Assembly: GCF_014642875.1 (NCBI RefSeq)
Contig: NZ_BMJC01000003.1
Coordinates: 620,001-684,000 of the forward strand
Source: Puia dinghuensis
GTDB taxonomy: Bacteria > Bacteroidota > Bacteroidia > Chitinophagales > Chitinophagaceae
Direction: 5' to 3'
Length of the DNA: 64,000 nucleotides
Shown here: piece after piece, positions 8,013-18,050 of the stretch
Layout: the number at the start of each line of letters is the position of its first letter
How positions within the stretch are numbered: the first letter of the stretch is position 1
Made by a program: the position numbers and the translations under genes
Notes under the pieces: model-generated
Databases searched by the model: none
What the model was told of the DNA's origin: nothing
The model's input: the letters and a program-made list of their open reading frames with translations, nothing else

Positions 8013-9167
8013 ATGAGAAAGTATCTAGTTTTTTCCGTCATTTTGATAGCCGCTGCGATCTATATCGCCGGCTGTAATCAGGCTCAGGGTACGCAAGCCG
8101 CATTCCCTCCGCAGTCTTTACCCGTCCTCCCGATCAATACGGCTCCTGCCACCACCTACCTGACGTATGCTGCTTCGGTAGAAGGCAAGACCAACGTCGA
8201 GATCCGCCCCCAGGTGAGCGGCTATCTCGAGAGTATCTATGTGGAGGAAGGCGCCTATGTCACCGCGGGCCAGCCTTTGTTCAAGATCAACGACCGTCCT
8301 TATGAGGCTCAGGTTCACAACAACGAGGCCAATGTAGAAGCCGCCAAAGCCAACATGGAAAAGGCAGCCATCGAAGTACGCCGCCTGCAGCCGCTGGTAG
8401 ACAACAAGGTCGTCTCCGACGTTCAGCTGAAAGCCGCACAGGCCGCTTATGATGCTGCAAAAGCACAAGTGGCACAGGCTGAAGCAGAAGGCAACAACGC
8501 CGGTATCAACCTGGGTTACACCTTGTTGAAAGCCCCGGTGAGCGGCTATATCGGTCGCATCCCCTTCAAGGTCGGCGCGCTCGTCGGCAAGGGTGAAGCT
8601 CAGCCGCTGACGGTGCTCTCCGATGTGAAAGAGGTGTATGCCTATTTTGGGATGAGCGAGAGTGACTTTTTAAAATTCACCAGCCAGGTCCCTGGTAAAA
8701 CGATCAACGAAAAGATCAAGGGATTACCGCCAGTAGAACTGCAGTTGGCTGATAAAAGCATTTATGCCAGCAAAGGCAAGATCGAGCTGATGGAGGGTCA
8801 ATTTGACCGGAACATCGGGGCGATAACCTTCCGTGCCACATTCCCGAATACCGCAGGGCTGTTACGCTCCGGCATCACCGGTGAAGTGCGCATCCCGCAG
8901 ACTAATTCCGGTCTTTTGCCTGTTCCGCAGACATCCACCTATGAGATACAGGACAGGATCTTTGTATACGCTGTTGGGGATAGCAATAAGGTTGTCAGCA
9001 AACAACTGCACATCGTTGGAAAAACAACCGATTATTATCTCGTAGATAAAGGTGTACAGGCAGGGGACAAGATCGTGTTCGCCGGGATGGATCGGCTGCA
9101 GGATGGCGCGGTGATTAACCCGCAGCTACTGTCTGCAGACAGCGTACTCAAGGTGATGCCGCTGTAA
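8013..9167 (+). CDS. RND efflux periplasmic adaptor (membrane fusion protein), lipoprotein
   Basis: 384 residues. It is a lipoprotein: hydrophobic signal ending in the lipobox IAGC (Cys about 21). Then come the biotin-lipoyl-like half VEIRPQVSGYLESIYVEEGAYVTAGQPLFKIND (about 61-93), a short alpha-hairpin, the second lipoyl half LLKAPVSGYIGRIPFKVGALV (about 170-190), a beta-barrel and a membrane-proximal domain. This is the AcrA/MexA arrangement. It bridges the inner-membrane pump encoded 55 bp downstream and the outer-membrane channel encoded third. Two operator-like palindromes precede it. Confidence 0.93.
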   Translation: MRKYLVFSVILIAAAIYIAGCNQAQGTQAAFPPQSLPVLPINTAPATTYLTYAASVEGKTNVEIRPQVSGYLESIYVEEGAYVTAGQPLFKINDRPYEAQVHNNEANVEAAKANMEKAAIEVRRLQPLVDNKVVSDVQLKAAQAAYDAAKAQVAQAEAEGNNAGINLGYTLLKAPVSGYIGRIPFKVGALVGKGEAQPLTVLSDVKEVYAYFGMSESDFLKFTSQVPGKTINEKIKGLPPVELQLADKSIYASKGKIELMEGQFDRNIGAITFRATFPNTAGLLRSGITGEVRIPQTNSGLLPVPQTSTYEIQDRIFVYAVGDSNKVVSKQLHIVGKTTDYYLVDKGVQAGDKIVFAGMDRLQDGAVINPQLLSADSVLKVMPL

Positions 9168-9222
9168 AGATCGAGACAGGACCGCAGACAGGTTTGAAAT
9201 ACAAACAGAAAGAATTTATTTT

Positions 9223-12200
9223 ATGCTAAAGAGATTTATTGAAAGGCCGGTGTTATCAACGGTCGTGTCTATAATTTTGCTTATACTGGGTGGTTTATCC
9301 ATTTTTACGCTGCCCATTTCGCTCTTCCCGGATATTGCGCCACCCAGTGTACTGGTGCAGGCCACGTATCCCGGCGCCAACTCCGAAGTCGTTGCGCGCA
9401 GCGTCGCTACTCCGCTGGAAGAAGCCATCAATGGGGTGGAGGGCATGACTTATATGACCTCCAACTCCAGCAATGACGGAAGCATGCAGCTGACGGTCTA
9501 CTTCAAACAGGGAACCAACCCCGACATCGCAGCGGTGAACGTACAGAACCGCGTGTCCAAGGCCACGAGCCAGATACCGGCGGAAGTTATCCAGGCAGGT
9601 ATCTCCACGACAAAACAGCAGAACAGCATCATCATGTTCATCGGTCTTTATTCAACCGACAGCAGCTATGATGAGACTTTTTTGCAAAACTACGCGAAGA
9701 TCAACCTGATCCCGAAGATTCAGCGCATACCTGGCGTTGCAGACGCCCAGCCCTTCGGCACCAAGGATTATTCCATGCGTATCTGGCTGAAACCCGACCG
9801 GCTGGTCGCTAATAACCTTTCTCCCGTCGAAGTGACCAACGCCATCAAGGATCAGAGCCTGGAAGCGGCTCCCGGCCGGCTCGGTCAGAGCAGCAAGGAA
9901 GTCTACGAATACGTGCTGAAATACAAGGGCAAACTGAACAAGAACGAAGACTATGAGAATATCATCGTCAAATCCAACAGCGATGGCTCTGTGGTGCGGC
10001 TGGGGGATGTGGCCCGGGTGGAATTCGGCTCTTATACTTACTCTTCGAACAGTACGCTGAACGGCCATCCTACCACGGGTATTGCGATCCAACAGCTGTC
10101 CGGCTCCAATGCCAATGACATCCTTACGAATGCGGAGCAGCTGGTCGACAAGTTTTCGCAGCAACTGCCCAAGGGTTTGCATGTTACTATCATGTACAAT
10201 TCCAAGGAATTCCTCGATGCTTCGATCGACCAGGTGAAACATACGCTGCTGGAAGCCTTTATCCTGGTTTTTATCGTAGTGTTCATCTTCCTGCAGGATT
10301 TCCGGAGCACCCTGATCCCTGCCATTGCCGTACCTGTGGCCATTGTCGGCACCTTCTTCTTCCTGCAGGTGTTTGGGTTCACCATCAACCTGCTGACTTT
10401 GTTTGCCCTGGTGCTGGCGATCGGTATCGTGGTGGATGACGCCATTGTGGTAGTGGAAGCCGTGCACGCAAAGATGGAAAATACGGGATTGCCGGTGAAG
10501 GAGGCCACGCTAAAGGCGATGAGTGAGATATCCGGCGCCATTATGTCGATCACGCTGGTGATGGCTGCCGTATTCATCCCGGTGGGCTTTATGAAGGGGC
10601 CGACGGGTGTATTCTACCGCCAATTCGGCTACACGCTGGCTATCGCCATATTTATATCGGCCGTCAATGCCTTGACGCTGAGCCCGGCGCTTTGCGCCAT
10701 CTTCCTGAAAGATCTGCACGCCACCGACGAGCATGGGAAGAGGAAAGGATTTGGCGCCCGGTTCTTTGTCGGCTTCAACACGGGTTTCAAAGCCATGACG
10801 AATAGATACGTGGGCAGTCTGAAGTTCCTGTTCCGCCACAAATGGATCACTATCGCTGCGCTGGTTGTCCTTGCCGGCAGCGCTTACTATATGATGGGGC
10901 GGACCCCCAGCGGTTTTATCCCAACAGAGGACCAGGGTTTTATCCTGTATGCAGTGAATACGCCTCCTGGCAGCAGCCTGGACAAGACGCATAAGGCTAT
11001 TGCGGAGATAGACAGCATCATCAAGGCCTCTCCCGTCACCGACAGAAGGTATAATGTAGAAGGGTTGAACTTCATTACGAATGCCAATGCATCTCCCTAT
11101 GGCGCAGGTTTCGTCCGGATGAAACCGGTCGATGAGCGGGGACCGGTGAAAGACATCAATACCCTCAGCGGGATGTTGACGATGCAGGTAGCCCAGCAGG
11201 TGAAAGATGCACATGCCTTCTTCTTTACTTTCCCGACCATACAGGGTTTTGGTAATGTGGCCGGATTCGAGTTCGCGCTGCAGGATCAGACCAATGGGTC
11301 GATGGACAGGTTGAGTTCTATGTCCGGTGCTTTCATCGGAGCGCTGATGCAACGCAAGGAAATAGCCTATGCCCTTACGACTTTTTCCTCCGGCAATCCT
11401 CAATACATGATGGATGTGGACAACAACAAGGCCAAACAGATGGGAGTGTCCGTCGCCGACCTGATGCAGACGATGCAGATCTACTTCGGTAGCAGCTTTG
11501 TCAGTGATTTCAACCGGTTTGGTAAATACTACCGGGTGATGGCGCAGGCCGATATCCCTTACCGGAACAATGAAGCATCGCTTACGGGCATTTATGTCAA
11601 GAACAATCTTGGTGAGATGGTACCCGTCAATCAGCTGATCACTTTAAGAAAGGTGTATGGGCCGGAAACAGTGAGCCATAATAACTTATATCATTCGGCA
11701 ACGATCAATGGGGTTCCCAAACCAGGATACAGCACGGGGGATGCGATCAAGGCCGTTGAAGAAACGGCTGCCCAGGTGTTGCCGAAGGGGTGGGGTTATG
11801 AATTTACCGGAATTACCCGGGAAGAAAAGTTGGCGGGTTCCCAGATCGTCTTCATTTTTATCCTGAGCCTGGTATTTATCTATTTCCTGCTGGCGGCGCA
11901 GTATGAAAGCTATATCCTGCCTTTTGCGATAGTATTATCTATTCCGGCCGGGGTATTTGGAGTATTCGCCTTTCTTCAGATCTTTGGTATAGACAACAAT
12001 ATCTATGTTCAGGTGAGCCTCATCATGCTGGTAGGTCTGCTGGCCAAGAACGCGATCCTGATCACTGAATATGCGGTACAAAGAAGACATGCGGGCATGG
12101 ACCTGTGGACTGCGGCGTCGGAAGCGGCCAGGCTCAGGCTTCGTCCCATCCTGATGACTTCTTTCGCCTTTATCGTGGGGCTCATGCCGCTGATGCGTGC

Positions 12201-12375
12201 CCAGGGGGCTGCGGCACTCGGTAACCGGAGCATTGGTACCGGCGCGGTTGGTGGGATGCTGACAGGGGTGATCCTTGGTGTCTTTATCGTTCCGGTGCTA
12301 TTTATCATTTTCCAGTACCTTCAGGAAAAGTTCTTTGGTCTAAAGCACGTGAAATCACCCGCCCTGGCAGAATAA
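9223..12375 (+). CDS. RND multidrug efflux pump, HAE1/AcrB type
   Basis: 1050 residues, typical of AcrB-like proton-driven drug exporters. N-terminus FIERPVLSTVVSIILLILGG (TM1), periplasmic porter domains with FPDIAPPSVLVQATYPGANSEVVARSVATPLE, then helices 2-6. The proton-relay helix reads LLTLFALVLAIGIVVDDAIVVVE, with the adjacent Asp pair. The second half repeats the arrangement and ends with the GxxP-rich helices (RLRPILMTSFAFIVGLMPL). It assembles as an inner-membrane trimer. It lies between its adaptor gene (55 bp upstream) and channel gene (27 bp downstream), giving a complete tripartite system. The substrate spectrum is not predictable. Confidence 0.96.
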   Translation: MLKRFIERPVLSTVVSIILLILGGLSIFTLPISLFPDIAPPSVLVQATYPGANSEVVARSVATPLEEAINGVEGMTYMTSNSSNDGSMQLTVYFKQGTNPDIAAVNVQNRVSKATSQIPAEVIQAGISTTKQQNSIIMFIGLYSTDSSYDETFLQNYAKINLIPKIQRIPGVADAQPFGTKDYSMRIWLKPDRLVANNLSPVEVTNAIKDQSLEAAPGRLGQSSKEVYEYVLKYKGKLNKNEDYENIIVKSNSDGSVVRLGDVARVEFGSYTYSSNSTLNGHPTTGIAIQQLSGSNANDILTNAEQLVDKFSQQLPKGLHVTIMYNSKEFLDASIDQVKHTLLEAFILVFIVVFIFLQDFRSTLIPAIAVPVAIVGTFFFLQVFGFTINLLTLFALVLAIGIVVDDAIVVVEAVHAKMENTGLPVKEATLKAMSEISGAIMSITLVMAAVFIPVGFMKGPTGVFYRQFGYTLAIAIFISAVNALTLSPALCAIFLKDLHATDEHGKRKGFGARFFVGFNTGFKAMTNRYVGSLKFLFRHKWITIAALVVLAGSAYYMMGRTPSGFIPTEDQGFILYAVNTPPGSSLDKTHKAIAEIDSIIKASPVTDRRYNVEGLNFITNANASPYGAGFVRMKPVDERGPVKDINTLSGMLTMQVAQQVKDAHAFFFTFPTIQGFGNVAGFEFALQDQTNGSMDRLSSMSGAFIGALMQRKEIAYALTTFSSGNPQYMMDVDNNKAKQMGVSVADLMQTMQIYFGSSFVSDFNRFGKYYRVMAQADIPYRNNEASLTGIYVKNNLGEMVPVNQLITLRKVYGPETVSHNNLYHSATINGVPKPGYSTGDAIKAVEETAAQVLPKGWGYEFTGITREEKLAGSQIVFIFILSLVFIYFLLAAQYESYILPFAIVLSIPAGVFGVFAFLQIFGIDNNIYVQVSLIMLVGLLAKNAILITEYAVQRRHAGMDLWTAASEAARLRLRPILMTSFAFIVGLMPLMRAQGAAALGNRSIGTGAVGGMLTGVILGVFIVPVLFIIFQYLQEKFFGLKHVKSPALAE

Positions 12376-12402
12376 GTTCCGAACAGCCAAAATAATCATA
12401 TC

Positions 12403-13821
12403 ATGACATCATCATTTATAAGATCAAAATCTTTTGCCCTGGCCCTTCTCCTGGGGTTAGGAGCCTGTAAAGTCTCAAAAGACGTAGCTACCCCGACGGC
12501 GGATACGCCGGGACAATTCAGGAACGTGGCGACGGCGGATACGACAAGCGTAGCCAACCTTCCCTGGAAGAGTTTTATCACCGACCCGACGCTGCAAGTG
12601 CTGATCGACAGCGCCATCGCCCGCAACTACGATATGCAGGTGGCGTTGAAGAGTATCCAGTCCGCCCAGCTGGTGCTGGGACAAAGCAAGCTGGGTTACT
12701 GGCCGGACCTCAACTTCAATGCGACGTACAGTCGCAACCGGCCGGCAGATAACAGTCTCAATGGTCAATTCGTCCCGACGTTCGTAGGACATAAGTACCT
12801 GGAGGACTACAATGTCAACGTCGCGCTCAGCTGGGAATTGCCTATCTGGGGCAAGATCCAGAACCAACAGTCAAGGGCCCTTGCACAATACCTTCAGACG
12901 GAAGAGGCGAGAAAGGCCCTGCAGACCAATATCGTCGAAGGGGTAGCCGATGGTTATTACAACCTGCTGATGCTGGATGCACAGCTCAGGATCGCCAAAG
13001 CTAACCTCGCCCTTAACGACTCTACCCTGACCATCATCCGGCTCCAATATAACGCCGGGGATGTCACGGCGCTGGGTGTACAGCAGGCCGTTGCCCAAGA
13101 GCAGGCGGCGGCAGAGCTGGTCCCACAGCTGGAACAAGGCATCCTGTTGCAGGAGAATGCCCTCAGCATCCTGACGGGCACCCTCCCCGGTGCTATCACC
13201 CGCGGGACGACGCTCGAACAGATGACCATACGCGACAGCCTCTCCGCGGGTGTGCCTGCGCAGCTGGTGAGCCGCCGGCCCGACGTCCGGAGTTCAGAAC
13301 TGGCGCTTACCGTGGCCAATGCCAATGTCGGCATCCAAAAGGCCAGTCTCTACCCTTCGCTGACTATCACCGCACAGGGCGGTCTCAACAGCTTTAAGTC
13401 CAGCAACTGGTTCAATATACCGGGTTCGCTCTTCGGCATCGTGGGTGGCGGGTTGACACAGCCGATCTTCCAGCGCAAGCAGTTGAAGACAAATTACGAA
13501 TTGGCAAAAGTGGACAGGGAAAAGACAGTGATCCTGTTCAGGCAGTCGGTACTGACGGCAGTAGGCGAAGTATCCGATGCGCTGGCGAAGATCGAAAAAC
13601 TGAAGGAGCAGCAGGTGATCGCCGCCCAAAGGGTGGACACCCTTCAACAGGCGATCGTCAACGCCAACAGTCTCTTCCGTAACGGACTGGCGAATTACCT
13701 GGAAGTGATCACCGCACAGAGCAATGTTTTACAAAGTGAGTTGGAACTCGCATCTATAAAGAAAGGACAATTGAGCGCAGAAGTGGAATTATACCGATCG
13801 CTTGGAGGTGGATGGAACTAA
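12403..13821 (+). CDS. Outer-membrane efflux channel, TolC/NodT family lipoprotein
   Basis: 472 residues. The signal peptide ends in the lipobox LGAC (Cys about 24), as in OprM-type channels. The two repeated outer-membrane-efflux-protein domains (about 60-250 and 270-465) show long alpha-helical hairpins with ALGVQQAVAQEQAAAELVPQLEQ and the conserved SRRPDVRSSELALTVANANVGIQKASLYPSL segment. It should trimerise and form the exit duct for the pump encoded upstream. It is the last gene of the operon; a strong hairpin at 13878-13904 follows. Confidence 0.94.
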   Translation: MTSSFIRSKSFALALLLGLGACKVSKDVATPTADTPGQFRNVATADTTSVANLPWKSFITDPTLQVLIDSAIARNYDMQVALKSIQSAQLVLGQSKLGYWPDLNFNATYSRNRPADNSLNGQFVPTFVGHKYLEDYNVNVALSWELPIWGKIQNQQSRALAQYLQTEEARKALQTNIVEGVADGYYNLLMLDAQLRIAKANLALNDSTLTIIRLQYNAGDVTALGVQQAVAQEQAAAELVPQLEQGILLQENALSILTGTLPGAITRGTTLEQMTIRDSLSAGVPAQLVSRRPDVRSSELALTVANANVGIQKASLYPSLTITAQGGLNSFKSSNWFNIPGSLFGIVGGGLTQPIFQRKQLKTNYELAKVDREKTVILFRQSVLTAVGEVSDALAKIEKLKEQQVIAAQRVDTLQQAIVNANSLFRNGLANYLEVITAQSNVLQSELELASIKKGQLSAEVELYRSLGGGWN

Positions 13822-13877
13822 AACTTTGGAACTACAATTTATGAGAGGCAGTTGAAAACGACAGGAGGTAATTTAAC

Positions 13878-13904
13878 AGAAAGCCGGGCTACGCCCGGCT
13901 TTCT
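13878..13904. terminator. Bidirectional terminator between efflux operon and uvrA
   Basis: Perfect 12-bp stem agaaagccgggc / gcccggctttct with a 3-base loop, lying between the convergent ends of the channel gene and uvrA. Only short T-runs flank it, but the stem is very stable. Confidence 0.75.
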
Positions 13905-13907
13905 GGC

Positions 13908-16748
13908 TTATAGAAATTTACCCGTATTGCTGTTCTTGGGCATTTTGGAAGGGATTCCCGCATATACCAGGTTTCCGCCAGCGTCGCCGGCTTCGGGCCC
14001 CAGGTCGATGACCCAGTCGGCCGACTTAATGACGTCGGTGTTATGCTCGATGACCAGGATAGTATGACCTTGTTCAATAAGAGCATTGAAGGATGCAAGG
14101 AGTTTGCGGATATCATGGAAGTGAAGTCCGGTGGTAGGCTCATCGAAAATGAAGAGGATATGCCCCTGCGCCCTGCCTTTGCCAAGGAAGGAAGCCAGCT
14201 TGACACGCTGGGCTTCTCCGCCGGAGAGCGTGTCGGATGACTGCCCCAGCTTTACATAACCCAGCCCTACATCGCTGAGGGGTTTTATCTTCTGCAGGAT
14301 GGCTGCCTCGTCCTTGAAAAATTCCAGCGCTTCGTCCACGCTCATCCCAAGTATCTCGTAGATATTCTTTTCCCGGTAACGGACCTCGAGAATTTCTTCC
14401 TTGAACCGCCTGCCATGGCAGACTTCGCAGGTGAGATGGACGTCGGCCAGAAACTGCATTTCCACCACCTGTTCGCCTTCGCCCTTACAGGTGTCGCAAC
14501 GGCCGCCGTCGACGTTGAAGGAGAAATGCTTGGGCTGGAAGCCGCGAAGCTTGCTCAGAGGCTGTTGGGCGTAGAGATCGCGAATCTCGTCATAGGCCTT
14601 TATATAGGTGACGGGGTTGCTCCGGGAGGATTTGCCGATGGGGTTCTGGTCGACCAGCTCCACCTGGGTGATGGCATCGATGTCGCCTTTCAGGGCTTTA
14701 TGCAGCCCGACCTTGTCGCCGGGCTCGCCTTTTATCTTTTGCATCGCAGGGTAAAGAATCTGTTTTACCAGGGTGGTCTTGCCGCTGCCGCTGACGCCGC
14801 TGACCACGGTAAAGACGCCGAGAGGAAATTCCACCGTAAGGTCTTGAAGGTTGTTCTGACGGGCGCCTTCGAGGATGAGTGAGCGGGTCCATTTGCGGAC
14901 GATGGCCGGCGGGGTGATGGCGAGTTCTCCTTTTAAGTATTTGCCGGTGAGGCTGTCCTCGTCTTCTATGAGCGCCTGGTAGTCGCCGGCGGCTACTACT
15001 TCGCCCCCGAGATGGGAGGCCAGGGGGCCCATGTCGATGATATGATCGGCCTCACGCATCATCATTTCATCATGTTCGACGACGACGACGGTATTACCGA
15101 GATCGCGCAGCTCTTTCAATACCCGGATGAGCCTTTGGGTGTCCCGGGCGTGGAGCCCGATGGAGGGCTCGTCCAATATATAAAGTGAACTGGTAAGATT
15201 GCTGCCCAGACTTCGTGTAAGCTGGATGCGCTGGCTTTCGCCACCGCTGAGGCTGTTGGCTAAGCGGGCCATGGTGAGATAGCCCAGTCCCACATCCATT
15301 AGGGTTCTCAGCCGATGCCTGATCTCGATGAGAATACGTTTGGCGATCTGCTGTTCGTGCGCGTTTAGTTCGAGCCGATCGAACCATTCGGCCAGGTCTT
15401 TCACCGGCATCTCGCATAATTCCCCGATGTGGCGATCACCGACCTTTACATAGAGCGCTTCCTTGCGCACGCGGTAGCCTTTGCAATCGGGGCATTCGGT
15501 GCGCCCGCGATAGCGGGAAAGGAGGACGCGGTATTGTACCTTATATAGATTGCGCTCGACCTCGGCGAAAAAGTCGTTGATACCCTGTACGTGTTCGTTG
15601 CCTTCCCAGAGAGTTTTGTATTGTTGTTTGCTGAGATCGATCACTGGCTTGTGGATGGGGAAGTCGAACTTTTTTGCTCCTTTAATAAATTGATCTTTCC
15701 ACCAGACAAGCTTCTCCCCTTTCCAAGGCGCTACGGCGCCTTCATAGATGCTCAACCGTCTGTCCGGGATGACGAGATCGGCATCGATGCCCAACACCTG
15801 GCTAAACCCTTCGCAGGTGGGGCAGGCGCCAAAGGGATTATTAAAGGAGAAGAGATTGGGGACGGGTTCTTCAAAGGTGATGCCGTCCAGTTCGAAACGG
15901 TTGGAAAAGCTCAGTTTCTTCGTGCCATTGATCTCGAGCTCCATCCCACCCTCGCCTTCATAGAAGGCCGTGCCGACCGAATCGGCAATACGGTGAAGAT
16001 CGTCCTCGTCGAATTCCTTTACGACTATCCGGTCTACAAGGATAAAAGTACTGGAAGCGGGAAGTTTGGTTTTGAGCGCTTTATCCGTCATCTCCAGCAA
16101 CTCTTCGATGCGCAGGGTCTCACCTGTCTCACCAGCGGCCGAAACATAGAGCCGGGCAAAGCCTTTTTGAAGCAGAATATTCAGCTCTTCTTTTATGTCC
16201 CTGTTGCGATGCTGCCGGAAGGGGGTAAGCATAAGTACCCGATCTCCGGTGTTGAGGGCGGAGATGGTTGCAACCACGTCGGAGACATCATCTTTTTTTA
16301 CAATGCGACCGGAGATGGGGGAATACGTCTTCCCGATGCGGGCAAAGAGCAGGCGGAGATAGTCATATATCTCGGTCATGCTCCCTACTGTGGAACGAGG
16401 AGTACGGGTGATCACCTTTTGTTCGATGGCGATAGCCGGGCAGAGGCCTTTTATATAATCCACGTCGGGTTTGTCCATGCGAGCCATGAATTGCCGGGCG
16501 TAGGCGCTAAGACTTTCGGCATAGCGGCGCTGGCCTTCGGCGAACAGGGTATCGATGGTGAGCGAGGATTTCCCCGAACCTGACACGCCGGTGACCACGA
16601 CCAGTTTGTTGCGGGGGATGGAGACATCGATATTTTTTAAATTATGAACCCTTGCGCCTTTTATAAATATTGCGTCAGCGTGAGGAGCTGGTGCGGAGGG
16701 GATCAATTGTTGTTTTTTTGGCTGTTTTACTTTTCCCGTTGTACCCAT
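13908..16748 (-). CDS. uvrA: Excinuclease ABC subunit A
   Basis: 946 residues, full length. This is the DNA-damage sensor of nucleotide excision repair, an ATPase dimer that loads UvrB at lesions. Seen: first Walker [10 protein letters not shown] (54-62), first zinc module with CPTCEG and CPDCKG pairs, signature [12 protein letters not shown], second Walker [14 protein letters not shown], the C-terminal zinc module CDTCKGEG...CEVCHG, and second signature [12 protein letters not shown]. The N-terminus carries about 25 extra Lys/Gln-rich residues. It diverges from a sigma factor gene across a 372-bp intergenic region. Confidence 0.97.
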   Translation of the reverse strand: MGTTGKVKQPKKQQLIPSAPAPHADAIFIKGARVHNLKNIDVSIPRNKLVVVTGVSGSGKSSLTIDTLFAEGQRRYAESLSAYARQFMARMDKPDVDYIKGLCPAIAIEQKVITRTPRSTVGSMTEIYDYLRLLFARIGKTYSPISGRIVKKDDVSDVVATISALNTGDRVLMLTPFRQHRNRDIKEELNILLQKGFARLYVSAAGETGETLRIEELLEMTDKALKTKLPASSTFILVDRIVVKEFDEDDLHRIADSVGTAFYEGEGGMELEINGTKKLSFSNRFELDGITFEEPVPNLFSFNNPFGACPTCEGFSQVLGIDADLVIPDRRLSIYEGAVAPWKGEKLVWWKDQFIKGAKKFDFPIHKPVIDLSKQQYKTLWEGNEHVQGINDFFAEVERNLYKVQYRVLLSRYRGRTECPDCKGYRVRKEALYVKVGDRHIGELCEMPVKDLAEWFDRLELNAHEQQIAKRILIEIRHRLRTLMDVGLGYLTMARLANSLSGGESQRIQLTRSLGSNLTSSLYILDEPSIGLHARDTQRLIRVLKELRDLGNTVVVVEHDEMMMREADHIIDMGPLASHLGGEVVAAGDYQALIEDEDSLTGKYLKGELAITPPAIVRKWTRSLILEGARQNNLQDLTVEFPLGVFTVVSGVSGSGKTTLVKQILYPAMQKIKGEPGDKVGLHKALKGDIDAITQVELVDQNPIGKSSRSNPVTYIKAYDEIRDLYAQQPLSKLRGFQPKHFSFNVDGGRCDTCKGEGEQVVEMQFLADVHLTCEVCHGRRFKEEILEVRYREKNIYEILGMSVDEALEFFKDEAAILQKIKPLSDVGLGYVKLGQSSDTLSGGEAQRVKLASFLGKGRAQGHILFIFDEPTTGLHFHDIRKLLASFNALIEQGHTILVIEHNTDVIKSADWVIDLGPEAGDAGGNLVYAGIPSKMPKNSNTGKFL

Positions 16749-16760
16749 ATATTATTGTAA

Positions 16761-16768
16761 CAAACCTA
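16761..16768 (-). promoter_or_regulatory. Possible -7 element for uvrA
   Basis: Minus-strand TAGGTTTG fits TAnnTTTG and ends about 12 bp before the uvrA start. No TTG at the best spacing is visible; a TTTGG sits somewhat further upstream. Confidence 0.35.
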
Positions 16769-16924
16769 CTTTAAGAATAGATGCAAATTACCAAAAAAAT
16801 TAGGAATTGGCGGATGTAGCTGTTTCCAAAAAATAGACGCCGCGATAAGACATTTTGTAAGTAGTTACCTTACAGTTTCTCCGGGGGATTGGTGAATTTC
16901 AAAAACAAAAAATTTCCCAAAATG

Positions 16925-16953
16925 TTGTTTATTCCAAAAAATGTATATCTTTA
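16925..16953 (+). promoter_or_regulatory. Possible promoter of the sigma factor gene
   Basis: TTG at 16925-16927, 18-bp spacer, TATCTTTA at 16946-16953, one mismatch from TAnnTTTG. It would give a leader of about 160 bases. Confidence 0.4.
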
Positions 16954-17120
16954 AACTCTATTAGTACAAGATTTATTTGTACACAATAGTGTGGGAAATG
17001 TGAATAATTAACACCCAAAAATTACGGTCGCCTATTGATTGATTACTTCTACAAAGAAAAACCGAACCATCTTTAAAATCCAAAATATATCCTATCACCT
17101 TTTAAAACCCGTAGAAGTTT

Positions 17121-17702
17121 ATGACATTGCTACGCAAGAAAACCGACCACGAACTTATTCACCAATTCAAGGACGGCGATCTCTATGCATTAGAAGCATT
17201 GATCGTGCGTCACAAGGATAAGTTGTACACGTCCATCCTTTTCCTCGTAAAAGACAAATACCTTGCCGAGGACATTTTCCAAGACGTTTTGATCAAAATT
17301 ATCGACACCATCCGCGGTGGGCGTTACACGGAAGAAGGTAAATTCCTTCCCTGGGCAATGCGTATCGCGCACAACCTGTGTGTTGATCACTTCCGGAAAG
17401 TCAAGAGGACCCCAGCCATCAAAACGAGTGATGACCGGGACATCTTCGAAGTAATCCATTTCACGGAAGAAGGTGCAGACACCAAGATGATGAAACGCCA
17501 GAGCCACGACAGGGTCAGACAAATGCTCGACCTGTTGCCGGAGGACCAACGCGAAGTCATTATCCTGCGTCACTATGCCGACCTTAGCTTTAAAGAGATT
17601 GCAGCTTTGACAAATTGCAGCATCAACACGGCGCTTGGCCGGATGCGGTATGGGCTGATCAATCTTCGCAAGATGATGACCGAAAAAAAGATTGCCTTGT
17701 AA
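17121..17702 (+). CDS. Sigma-70 family (ECF-like) RNA polymerase sigma factor
   Basis: 193 residues. Region 2 (about 21-95) contains KDKYLAEDIFQDVLIKIIDTI and the -10-recognition stretch FLPWAMRIAHNLCVDHFRKVKR. Region 4 (about 133-185) contains LPEDQREVIILRHYADLSFKEIAALTNCSINTALGRMRYGLINLRK, a clear helix-turn-helix. No region 1 or 3 is present, so it belongs to the small ECF class. No anti-sigma factor gene is adjacent, unlike FecI-type systems, so it may be regulated by its own expression or by a distant partner. It has a long upstream region and a downstream terminator-like hairpin at 17870. Confidence 0.9.
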   Translation: MTLLRKKTDHELIHQFKDGDLYALEALIVRHKDKLYTSILFLVKDKYLAEDIFQDVLIKIIDTIRGGRYTEEGKFLPWAMRIAHNLCVDHFRKVKRTPAIKTSDDRDIFEVIHFTEEGADTKMMKRQSHDRVRQMLDLLPEDQREVIILRHYADLSFKEIAALTNCSINTALGRMRYGLINLRKMMTEKKIAL

Positions 17703-17869
17703 TGATTTTTACTTTCGAAAAGGATTAAGAAGATGGTAGTCCAATCGCAGGTACGAAGCAATACGATGGACGAGTTTTTTAATAATCTTTAACTACCTTT
17801 GGGTACGGGGAACGGAAACAACCGCTAACTTCATTGTGTGAAAAGATCGATTAAAAAAATATTGAAAAG

Positions 17870-17899
17870 GTTCTCGCTGTAACAGGCGGGAACTTTTTT
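17870..17899 (+). terminator. Terminator downstream of the sigma factor gene
   Basis: Stem gttctcgc / gcgggaac (one G-T pair) with loop TGTAACAG, followed by TTTTTT. It lies 168 bp after the sigma factor stop codon. Confidence 0.6.
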
Positions 17900-17927
17900 C
17901 GTTTTACGTTCTTGCCATTAAGTTCTT

Positions 17928-17997
17928 GTCATTCTGGCCCTCCATCTGGTGTTAAGCACTTGCCCTTAGTCTTGCCGGAAGGCCGGGACAGAATGAC
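17928..17997. repeat. 13-bp inverted repeat with 44-bp spacer
   Basis: GTCATTCTGgCCC at 17928-17940 pairs with GGGaCAGAATGAC at 17985-17997, 12 of 13 positions matching. It could form a long stem in RNA. It is possibly a copy of a dispersed intergenic repeat; no second copy was noticed in this window. Confidence 0.4.
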
Positions 17998-18010
17998 GCC
18001 TAATTAAGCA

Positions 18011-18034
18011 AAAGCCCCTCTCACGAGGGGCTTT
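18011..18034. terminator. Terminator after dsbD
   Basis: Perfect 10-bp stem aaagcccctc / gaggggcttt with loop TCAC, 16 bp past the dsbD stop codon on the minus strand, with A/T-rich flanks on both sides. Confidence 0.8.
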
Positions 18035-18050
18035 CTTTATTGTAGGGATC

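Larger units (their letters stand above)
16749..17120. other. 372-bp divergent intergenic region uvrA / sigma factor
   Basis: AT-rich and non-coding. It holds a -7-like element for uvrA, a TTG/TATCTTTA pair for the sigma gene, an 11-mer CACAATAGTGT (16982-16992) that also occurs in the mraZ upstream region, and a TTATTCACA box on the minus strand (16999-17007) that matches the DnaA-box consensus. Nothing else is recognised. Confidence 0.5.
17703..18050. other. 348-bp non-coding gap with two terminators and a long inverted repeat
   Basis: Between the convergent sigma factor gene and dsbD. No reading frame of interest. It contains hairpins at 17870-17899 and 18011-18034, and between them the 13-bp inverted repeat 17928-17940 / 17985-17997. 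Confidence 0.6.

Noticed and set aside
7106-13821. FtsX-type permease upstream as part of the efflux operon
   Set aside because: tetR and its own promoter separate them, and the RND system is complete without it.
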